From positions 1 through 5,065 of the forward strand of contig JBBKWR010000125.1 of assembly GCA_037969055.1 (NCBI GenBank): a stretch of DNA of 5,065 bases, read 5' to 3'. The translations under genes were made by a program, and so were the position numbers. Positions 1 to 5,065 of this stretch are shown one piece after another. The stretch's first letter is position 1. Each line of letters opens with the position of its first letter. Source of the DNA: Pelagihabitans sp037969055 (GTDB lineage Bacteria > Bacteroidota > Bacteroidia > Flavobacteriales > Flavobacteriaceae). The notes below the pieces were generated by a model. That model did no database searches and had not been told where the DNA came from. It was given only the letters and a program-made list of their open reading frames with translations.

Positions 1-395
1 TGGTTCTCGGAGGTACTATGAAAAAGGCTGCTACCCAAGGTTCCCTTGGTGGCAAGAATGCCGACGGTTTTGGATTTTGACTGAAGTGCTGCAGGCTTTA
101 TGGCGGGCTCTATCCCAATAAAAGGCAATGCATATTTTTGCCTCAGATGACCGATGGCGTTTGTGGTTGCGGTATTACAGGCGACCACTATTATTTTACA
201 ATTCCTATTTAAAAGTAACTCAGTGTTCTTGACACAAAGTTGAATAATTTCTTCGGCGGATTTCTCCCCGTACGGTGCGTTTTTGCTGTCCGCAATATAT
301 AGGGTATGCTCTGAAGGAAGAAGATGATGTATTTCCCTCCAGATAGAGGTACCCCCCACGCCCGAATCAAAAATACCAATTGGATGGCGGTTCAT
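1..395 (-). CDS. murI: Glutamate racemase MurI, N-terminal 131 residues (3' end beyond the window)
   Basis: This enzyme interconverts L- and D-glutamate in the cytoplasm without a cofactor, supplying D-glutamate for peptidoglycan. Reading down from the ATG at 395-393, the protein opens with the family signature GIFDSGVGG (residues 7-15), which carries the Asp10/Ser11 pair. The substrate-pocket motif NAPYG follows at about 39-43. The first catalytic cysteine, Cys73, lies in VVACNTATTNA. Further family blocks are FIGIEPAIKPA and VGILATKGTL. The second catalytic cysteine and the C-terminal domain would lie beyond base 1; complete family members are about 260-270 residues long. The start is well supported because only six residues precede the signature. 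It lies 10 bases after the stop codon of the upstream phosphatase gene, behind an A-rich leader with no Shine-Dalgarno sequence, so the two are probably co-transcribed. The visible reading frame is intact. Confidence 0.96.
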   Translation of the reverse strand, partial: MNRHPIGIFDSGVGGTSIWREIHHLLPSEHTLYIADSKNAPYGEKSAEEIIQLCVKNTELLLNRNCKIIVVACNTATTNAIGHLRQKYALPFIGIEPAIKPAALQSKSKTVGILATKGTLGSSLFHSTSEN

Positions 396-405
396 AGTTT
401 TTCTT

Positions 406-2088
406 TTATTCCAAAACGGTAACTATAGGGTGACCCGTAGTTCCGTTGGGGAAGGCAATGCCCAGTAAGCTTGCCAAGGTTGGCGCAATATCCGAAATCT
501 CTGTACGGGCTATTGTGCTGCCTTTCTTAATCCCAGTCCCATAAAATAAAAGGGGTACGTGCGTATCGTAAATCTGTGGCGAACCATGTGTTGATCCTTT
601 GCCCGGGTAAGTAACAAAACCTGGGGAAAGAACGATCAGTATATCTCCCGATCGCTTCTGGTTGTAACCGTTCTGAAGGATATAGGGGATGCCTTCCGTA
701 TAATTGTTCTGCCACATTTGATTGGCCGTATATACCTGGTCGATTCCGATATATCGAAGGAGTTCATTAGCGATGGACTCTTGGACTTCCTTTAACGATA
801 ACTCTAAATTTTTGATGACGGTATGGTCAAGAAAGTACTGATTGTTCGAGAAGTTCTTGATAATCCCATTGGCACCATAAGTAAATTGCAGAAATTCTCG
901 GAGATCGTTATTTGCACTTGACCAATCTATATATCCAGCAGGAATTTTTTGATCTTTAAGATAGGCAGGTACATCTACCGCACCGTGGTCTGCGGTAAGA
1001 AAGACGGTGTATTCGCCCTCACCTACTTGTTTGTCCAATGCTTTCAGCAGACGTTCCAAATCTTGATCCAATCTCATGTAGGTGTCCTGAATTTCTTTTG
1101 AATTTACGCCATATTTATGACCAACATAATCGGTACTGGAATAACTAATGGCTAGAAAGTCGGTATTGCTGTCCTCCCCCAACCGTTCTCCCTCAAGCGC
1201 GGCAAGTGCAAAATCGGTGGTGAGACTATTTCCATATGGCGAACCCTTTACCACTTCAAATTGCCCATTAGTATCCCATAATTTGGGTAGGTCGTGGGGA
1301 AAAGTTGGAGTTACCTCGCCAATAAAAAGTCCCTCATAAGCGTTGTTGTCCAGCCCACTTTGCACATATCGGGATAGGTCTTTGAAAGAGGTCCAAGGTT
1401 TTTTGTATTTCAGTGCTGCATCAGATTTGTTAAAATCATCCACCCATTTGGGCATTGTAGGCAGGTAATATGAGCTGGTGATCCATCTACCTTCCTCCAA
1501 CCCCACGAACCAATAGGCTGCATTGGCAGTATGGCCTCCCGGCAAAACCGCACCCCTATCTTTTAGGGCTATGGCAATAGTTTTGCCTTTCATTTGGGTA
1601 TGAAGCCGAAGTTCGTCGGTAATGGTTCCCACAGTTAAACGATGGGGCGACATTTTTCCGGCTATCGAAGCCGTACCGACAGATTGGTAACTACTGTCGG
1701 AAACACAGTACACATTTACGCCAGTTTCCTTTTCATACCAATCATTGCCAATGATACCGTGTATCGATGGGGTAGTACCAGAATATATTGAAGCATGGCC
1801 AGGACCCGTTGTGGTCGGGGCATAGTTAAAGTGATTGTTCTTACAATTAAAACCTTCGTTCACAAGACGTTTAAAGCCCCCGTCGCCATAATGGTCCCAA
1901 AAACGGGTGAGATAATCATATCTCATTTGGTCCACAACGATTCCAACGACCAGCTTCGGGGACGACCAATTCGTACTGGACGTAATTTGATCAGCTTGAT
2001 CTTTGGAATTTTTTTGGCCGAAGGACGGTGAAGTTATTAAAACGACAAATAATGTGGTGTAAAAAAGCGCAAGTGTATTCTTTTGCAT
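406..2088 (-). CDS. pafA: PafA-like secreted alkaline phosphatase (type I phosphodiesterase/nucleotide pyrophosphatase fold)
   Basis: This is a 560-residue member of the alkaline phosphatase superfamily, probably a zinc-dependent periplasmic phosphomonoesterase. Residues 1 to about 24 form a Sec signal peptide: a short basic start, a hydrophobic core (about 6-20), then SPSFG before a polar stretch. No lipobox cysteine and no type IX sorting domain is visible. Predicted metal ligands are Asp53 (VVDQM), Asp320 and His324 (STDYVGH), Asp367 and His368 (TADHG) and His501 (GSTHGSP). The nucleophile is probably Thr94 in TTTGPGHASIYSG. Asn115, Lys176 and Arg178 match the Asn and Lys-x-Arg active-site set of Elizabethkingia PafA, as I recall it (Thr79, Asn100, Lys162, Arg164). 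That set favours monoester over diester substrates. Length is close to PafA (about 545). The ATG at 2088 is chosen because it directly gives the signal peptide. murI follows 10 bases downstream. The superfamily is certain; the exact substrate is inferred, and pafA is a homology-based symbol. Confidence 0.92.
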   Translation of the reverse strand: MQKNTLALFYTTLFVVLITSPSFGQKNSKDQADQITSSTNWSSPKLVVGIVVDQMRYDYLTRFWDHYGDGGFKRLVNEGFNCKNNHFNYAPTTTGPGHASIYSGTTPSIHGIIGNDWYEKETGVNVYCVSDSSYQSVGTASIAGKMSPHRLTVGTITDELRLHTQMKGKTIAIALKDRGAVLPGGHTANAAYWFVGLEEGRWITSSYYLPTMPKWVDDFNKSDAALKYKKPWTSFKDLSRYVQSGLDNNAYEGLFIGEVTPTFPHDLPKLWDTNGQFEVVKGSPYGNSLTTDFALAALEGERLGEDSNTDFLAISYSSTDYVGHKYGVNSKEIQDTYMRLDQDLERLLKALDKQVGEGEYTVFLTADHGAVDVPAYLKDQKIPAGYIDWSSANNDLREFLQFTYGANGIIKNFSNNQYFLDHTVIKNLELSLKEVQESIANELLRYIGIDQVYTANQMWQNNYTEGIPYILQNGYNQKRSGDILIVLSPGFVTYPGKGSTHGSPQIYDTHVPLLFYGTGIKKGSTIARTEISDIAPTLASLLGIAFPNGTTGHPIVTVLE

Positions 2089-2200
2089 ACTGAATTTATT
2101 GAAGGTGTAAAAGTAAATAAATTCAACCTTAAAATTTTAATTGAAGGTTAAATGATATCCTTTATTGTTATTTTTACCGCAAGAAGCCTATTTTTAATTC
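2089..2200. promoter_or_regulatory. Divergent intergenic region with weak candidate promoters for pafA-murI and mlaEF
   Basis: This 112-bp, strongly AT-rich gap separates two divergent start codons, so promoters for both directions should lie here or in the flanking coding ends. Compared with the Bacteroidota -7 consensus TAnnTTTG, there is a 7-of-8 match on the minus strand (TACTTTTA, plus-strand positions 2108-2115), 19 bases upstream of the pafA ATG. There is another 7-of-8 match on the plus strand (TATTTTTA, 2169-2176), 24 bases upstream of the mlaE ATG. Neither has a TTG at the expected -33 spacing, so both are only candidates; such matches are common in AT-rich DNA. No Shine-Dalgarno sequence is seen before either gene. 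No small open reading frame or RNA gene is evident. Confidence 0.35.
2099..2149. repeat. Paired TTGAAGGT direct repeats with an internal AACCTT/AAGGTT inverted repeat and a 12-bp palindrome
   Basis: TTGAAGGT occurs at 2099-2106 and again at 2141-2148, with start points 42 bp apart, close to four turns of B-DNA. The similarity continues as GTAAA versus TAAA. Between and overlapping them, AACCTT (2125-2130) is inverted relative to AAGGTT (2144-2149). The perfect palindrome TTAAAATTTTAA occupies 2129-2140. The sequence shows these repeats directly. A role as regulator-binding sites between divergent promoters is inference. Low-complexity AT-rich DNA can produce the palindrome by chance, but the GC-containing TTGAAGGT copies are less easily explained that way. 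Confidence 0.4.
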
Positions 2201-2938
2201 ATGAACCACTTATCACAGATCGGTAGCTATTTCCTCATGTTACGCGAAATTGTCAAAAAGCCAACCAAATGGCGGATGATGAAAAATCTGATTCTTAAGG
2301 AAATTGACGAGCTGATTTACGGTTCTTTGGGCATCATTATTTTTATTTCGTTCTTCATAGGGGCGGTTGTAGCCATCCAGACAGCACTAAACCTAACCAA
2401 TCCGTTGATTCCACGAAATCTTATCGGGTTTGCCACACGACAATCCGTTATCTTGGAATTCGCGCCTACTTTTGTTTCGATCATCATGGCCGGTAAGGTG
2501 GGTTCATACATCACCTCGAGTATAGGAACCATGAGGGTAACTGAACAAATCGACGCTTTGGAAGTCATGGGGGTGAACTCACTCAATTACCTCGTATTTC
2601 CTAAAATCATAGCGATGATGTTCTACCCCTTTGCCATTGCGATCTCTATGTATGTAGGTATTTTCGGGGGATGGCTAGCCGGGGTCTTTGGCGGCTTTCT
2701 GACCAGCGCAGATTTTGTCTCGGGGCTCACCTTGGATTTCATTCCCTTTCATATTGCTTATGCCTTCATCAAAACTTTGATCTTTGCTTTTGTCATAGCA
2801 ACGGTCCCCTCTTTTCACGGTTATTATATGCAGGGCGGGGCATTGGAAGTAGGGAAGGCCAGTACTACCGCATTTGTTTGGACAAGTGTGGTTATCATCA
2901 TCCTTAATTACATATTAACACAATTATTACTGGGCTAA
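2201..2938 (+). CDS. mlaE: MlaE-type ABC transporter permease (MCE/lipid transport system)
   Basis: This 245-residue integral inner-membrane protein is the permease of an Mla-type phospholipid transporter, which moves lipids between the inner and outer membranes to maintain outer-membrane asymmetry. The N-terminus has the family's IGSYFLML amphipathic segment (residues 7-14). Hydrophobic segments follow at about 43-62, 85-105, 131-168 (probably two), 185-203 and 223-244. The family hallmark is at about 86-126: EFAP, MAGKVGS, then GTMRVTEQIDALEVMGVN, the loop that couples to the ATPase. The C-terminal GGALEVGKASTTAFV block (212-226) is also typical. Length matches the usual 240-260. The ATG at 2201 is preferred because it keeps the conserved N-terminal segment; the next ATG (Met13) would cut it. 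The TAA stop overlaps the ATG of the ATPase gene by one base, which suggests translational coupling. No MCE-domain gene is adjacent within the window. The symbol is by family; which lipid is moved, and in which direction, is unknown. Confidence 0.93.
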   Translation: MNHLSQIGSYFLMLREIVKKPTKWRMMKNLILKEIDELIYGSLGIIIFISFFIGAVVAIQTALNLTNPLIPRNLIGFATRQSVILEFAPTFVSIIMAGKVGSYITSSIGTMRVTEQIDALEVMGVNSLNYLVFPKIIAMMFYPFAIAISMYVGIFGGWLAGVFGGFLTSADFVSGLTLDFIPFHIAYAFIKTLIFAFVIATVPSFHGYYMQGGALEVGKASTTAFVWTSVVIIILNYILTQLLLG

Positions 2939-3705
2939 TGATCGAGGTTAACAATATACATAAATCATTCGGCGACACTCTTGTGTTAAAAGGCATTTCC
3001 GCCACTTTTGAGACTGGGAAGACCAATCTGATCATCGGGCAAAGTGGTTCAGGAAAAACGGTGTTTCTAAAAAGCTTATTGGGATTATTCACGCCTGAGG
3101 AAGGTGATATTATTTATGACGGGAAAAAATATTCCGAGCTTTCAGGTGATGAGCGGCGTGACCTGAGACAGGAAATGGGGATGGTATTTCAGGGCAGTGC
3201 ACTGTTTGATAGCATGACCGTGGAAGGTAATGTTCGCTTTCCATTGGAAATGTTTACCAAACAGTCCAAATCAGAGATGCAAGATAGGGTCGATAAAGTT
3301 TTAAAGAGGGTGAACCTGCTCGATGCCAATGACAAATTCCCATCCGAAATTTCTGGGGGAATGCAAAAAAGGGTGGCCATTGCGCGAGCGATCGTAATGA
3401 ACCCCAAGTATCTCTTCTGTGATGAGCCTAATTCCGGGCTCGACCCGAAGACGGCCATCTTGATCGACAACCTTGTCCATGAAATAACACAGGAATATGA
3501 TATTACTACAGTGATCAATACGCACGACATGAATTCTGTCATGGAGATCGGGGAGAAAATTATTTTCCTTAAAGACGGCATTAAAGAGTGGGAAGGGGAC
3601 AAAACGGAGATATTCAAAACCGACAATGAAGCGGTCACGAATTTTGTGTATTCCTCCGAACTCTTCAAAAAGGTACGTCAAATGTATATAGAGGAACGTA
3701 ACTAA
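2938..3705 (+). CDS. mlaF: MlaF-type ABC transporter ATP-binding protein
   Basis: This 255-residue cytoplasmic ATPase is expected to drive the MlaE permease encoded immediately upstream. All the nucleotide-binding elements are present: Walker A GQSGSGKT (34-41), Q-loop Gln85 in MVFQGSALFDSMTV (82-95), ABC signature SEISGGMQKR (136-145), Walker B YLFCDEP with Asp162 and catalytic Glu163, D-loop SGLDP (166-170) and the switch His196 in NTHDM. The FQGSALFDSMTVEGNV block and the GGMQKRVAIARA form of the signature are typical of Mla/Ttg2A ATPases rather than general importers. The last 25 or so residues (VTNFVYSSELFKKV) form a short C-terminal tail. The ATG at 2938 shares its A with the last base of the mlaE stop codon, and no Shine-Dalgarno sequence is seen, so translation is probably coupled. 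The 3' end overlaps the convergent DUF389 gene by four bases. ATPase function is certain; the Mla assignment is strong. Confidence 0.94.
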   Translation: MIEVNNIHKSFGDTLVLKGISATFETGKTNLIIGQSGSGKTVFLKSLLGLFTPEEGDIIYDGKKYSELSGDERRDLRQEMGMVFQGSALFDSMTVEGNVRFPLEMFTKQSKSEMQDRVDKVLKRVNLLDANDKFPSEISGGMQKRVAIARAIVMNPKYLFCDEPNSGLDPKTAILIDNLVHEITQEYDITTVINTHDMNSVMEIGEKIIFLKDGIKEWEGDKTEIFKTDNEAVTNFVYSSELFKKVRQMYIEERN

Positions 3706-5065
3706 TTGGAGGAAGGGGATAATTGAACCGTACTATCCCTCAATCTGACTTTGAGCCACTTCTGCAATCTCCCACTTTCAATTTCGATTTGGTTTTTATG
3801 TATGCCCTCCTTCCACTTTACATTAAAAATGGTTAAGGTATCCAGCTTGCTAAAGTCGGATATTACTTCGTTCGCATAACCTATGGAAACCAAGTTGGGA
3901 TAGTTAGCCTTTGCTTCCATACTGATATCCTGAAAAGGAATCTGCCTGTCGGTGATCTTTTTTAATCGAACCAACTCTCCTTGCAACAAATTGATTTGTT
4001 CGTCCTTGCCCAGCAGTTGCCCTTTTTGGGTCTCATATAGTTCATTTATATATTTAAATTGATCCAAATCCTCATTTTCCGATCCTTGGTCAATTTTGAG
4101 GTCACATTCCGCAAGTTTGGGGTAGGCCTTCTTTTTCAGGTTCCAACTCGAGATTACATTATCGGGTATGGTCTTTCCCATAAATACCAATTCTATATAG
4201 GGGTTATCGCCATCGTTGTAATTCACATCGGTAAAATCATCAAGAAACCTTCCCCCTATCGGTAATTGGTAGGAAGCAATTTCGTTTTTGATAAAGTCAT
4301 TGGCCTGTTTCTTAAAACGTGATTCTTGAAACACATTATAAAAGGTGATAGATGCAGGAATCATCACGGCCAACGCCACCAAAGAAACGACCCTTGATAC
4401 ACGTCGCCTAAACCTTGAATCGGCATAACGCACCATAGGAAAACGCAGGAGTTTAATGATCATAAAAGTAGCCAGCGCGATAAATATTGTGTTGATAATG
4501 AATAAGTATAAGGCACCCCAAGCATATTGTAAATTACCGATTGCCAATCCGAAGCCTACAGTACATAAAGGTGGGATCAAGGCGGTTGCAATGGCGACAC
4601 CGAAGATAACACTGGCTATGGTACCTTTTTTTGTGCGGGCGATGACCAAGGCCAATCCCCCAAAAAAGGCGATCAGCACATCCCTAATATCGGGGGCGGT
4701 CCTAGCCAATAGTTCCGAAGATTCGTCACGAAGGGGAAATAGGGCAAAAAATAAATAGGCCGTTAAAACGCTCAAGATGACCATCACGGAAAAATTATTT
4801 ACGGATCGCCTCATCATATCCAAATCATTGATCGCGAGTGCCATTCCCATTCCGAGTATTGGGCCCATTAAGGGCGAAATCAACATCGCTCCGATAACGA
4901 CAGCGGTAGCATTCGCATTGAGCCCAATAGACGCTATAAAAATAGAACATATCAAGATCCAGGAAGTATGGCCCTTGAAGGGAATATCGGCTATAATGGC
5001 CTTTTTGGTGGCCTCTTGATCTGTATTGCCCCTTATATCCAATAACTCGGACAAGAACTTTGTGG
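3702..5065 (-). CDS. DUF389 family membrane protein with a long soluble C-terminal tail (5' end beyond the window)
   Basis: This is an integral membrane protein of the DUF389 (uncharacterised hydrophobic protein) family, whose molecular function I do not know. At least 454 codons are visible. The frame is open to the right edge: the TTG at 5054-5052 is preceded in frame by sense codons (Thr-Lys-Phe), so it is internal and the true start lies beyond 5065. Numbering from that Leu as 1, membrane segments lie at about 31-48, 50-75, 88-107, 123-140, 145-171, 177-200 and 221-240. Family motifs are VIGAMLISPLMGPI (53-66), LARTAPDIRD (116-125), FGGLALV and GVAIATALIPPL (152-163). From about 243 the protein is polar, with a probable coiled coil around 330-368 and an alpha/beta-looking stretch to residue 450. 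The side of the membrane this tail occupies is not established. It converges on mlaF with a four-base overlap of the 3' ends. No functional link to mlaEF is shown. Confidence 0.9.
   Translation of the reverse strand, partial: TKFLSELLDIRGNTDQEATKKAIIADIPFKGHTSWILICSIFIASIGLNANATAVVIGAMLISPLMGPILGMGMALAINDLDMMRRSVNNFSVMVILSVLTAYLFFALFPLRDESSELLARTAPDIRDVLIAFFGGLALVIARTKKGTIASVIFGVAIATALIPPLCTVGFGLAIGNLQYAWGALYLFIINTIFIALATFMIIKLLRFPMVRYADSRFRRRVSRVVSLVALAVMIPASITFYNVFQESRFKKQANDFIKNEIASYQLPIGGRFLDDFTDVNYNDGDNPYIELVFMGKTIPDNVISSWNLKKKAYPKLAECDLKIDQGSENEDLDQFKYINELYETQKGQLLGKDEQINLLQGELVRLKKITDRQIPFQDISMEAKANYPNLVSIGYANEVISDFSKLDTLTIFNVKWKEGIHKNQIEIESGRLQKWLKVRLRDSTVQLSPSSN

Noticed and set aside
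1148..2031. Plus-strand open frames of 63 and 78 codons opposite the phosphatase gene
   Set aside because: They are antisense to a well-conserved coding region that carries catalytic residues, and show no domain, leader or signal peptide of their own.
2317..2907. Minus-strand frame of 89 codons and plus-strand frame of 78 codons within mlaE
   Set aside because: The mlaE frame carries the full MlaE signature across this region, so these are out-of-frame or antisense shadows.
3094..3500. Asn165 after the MlaF Walker B motif (DEPNSGLDP instead of the common DEPTSGLDP) as a functional change
   Set aside because: This position varies within Mla-type ATPases (E. coli MlaF also differs from the common form, as I recall it), and the catalytic Glu163 and switch His196 are kept.
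3189..3681. Two long minus-strand open frames (159 and 126 codons) opposite mlaF
   Set aside because: They lie entirely antisense to a gene with every ABC ATPase motif, overlap each other in different frames, and translate to low-complexity sequence with no recognisable domain. They are shadows of mlaF.
3716..3739. Inverted repeat GGGATA/TATCCC as an intrinsic terminator for mlaF
   Set aside because: The stem is only six base pairs with a 12-base loop, is not GC-rich, and no T-run follows it in either direction.
4059..5019. Plus-strand open frames of 68, 100 and 80 codons opposite the DUF389 gene
   Set aside because: Their hydrophobic or mixed sequences mirror the membrane-segment codons of the real gene. 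None has family motifs or a plausible upstream signal.
1..5065. A defence, mobile or biosynthetic system in the window
   Set aside because: No integrase, transposase, toxin-antitoxin pair, CRISPR-type repeat array, tRNA-end attachment site or abrupt composition change was seen. All five genes belong to housekeeping or envelope families.

Overview
The window looks like ordinary chromosome from a member of the Bacteroidota, most likely a flavobacterium (family Flavobacteriaceae). The evidence is the protein content: a PafA-type secreted alkaline phosphatase, an MlaE/MlaF pair and a long-tailed DUF389 membrane protein. The moderate GC content, the AT-rich intergenic DNA and the A-rich leaders without Shine-Dalgarno sequences fit too. 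The genus is not determined. There are five protein genes, two of them cut by the window edges. I see no RNA gene, insertion sequence, phage gene, CRISPR array or attachment site.

Layout: on the minus strand, 406-2088 encodes a Sec-exported PafA-like phosphatase. Ten bases after its stop codon begins murI (glutamate racemase, 395 down to 1), which runs off the left edge. A 112-bp AT-rich gap (2089-2200) separates this pair from a divergent plus-strand pair: the MlaE-type permease (2201-2938) and the MlaF-type ATPase (2938-3705), which overlap by one base. On the minus strand again, a DUF389 membrane protein (3702-5065) runs off the right edge at its 5' end. Its 3' end overlaps the 3' end of mlaF by four bases, so those two genes converge with no intergenic space.

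How the genes work together: MlaE and MlaF should form the inner-membrane core of an MCE-type lipid transporter that maintains outer-membrane lipid asymmetry. Their MCE substrate-binding partner (MlaD) and the other Mla components are not in the window. MurI supplies D-glutamate for peptidoglycan, and the phosphatase probably releases phosphate from organic monoesters in the periplasm. All of these are cell-envelope or nutrient functions. The layout does not show a single pathway.

I looked for an undescribed system and did not find a convincing one. The points most worth a second look are the repeat-rich divergent intergenic region, the uncharacterised soluble tail of the DUF389 protein, the convergent gene overlap, and the pafA-murI linkage.
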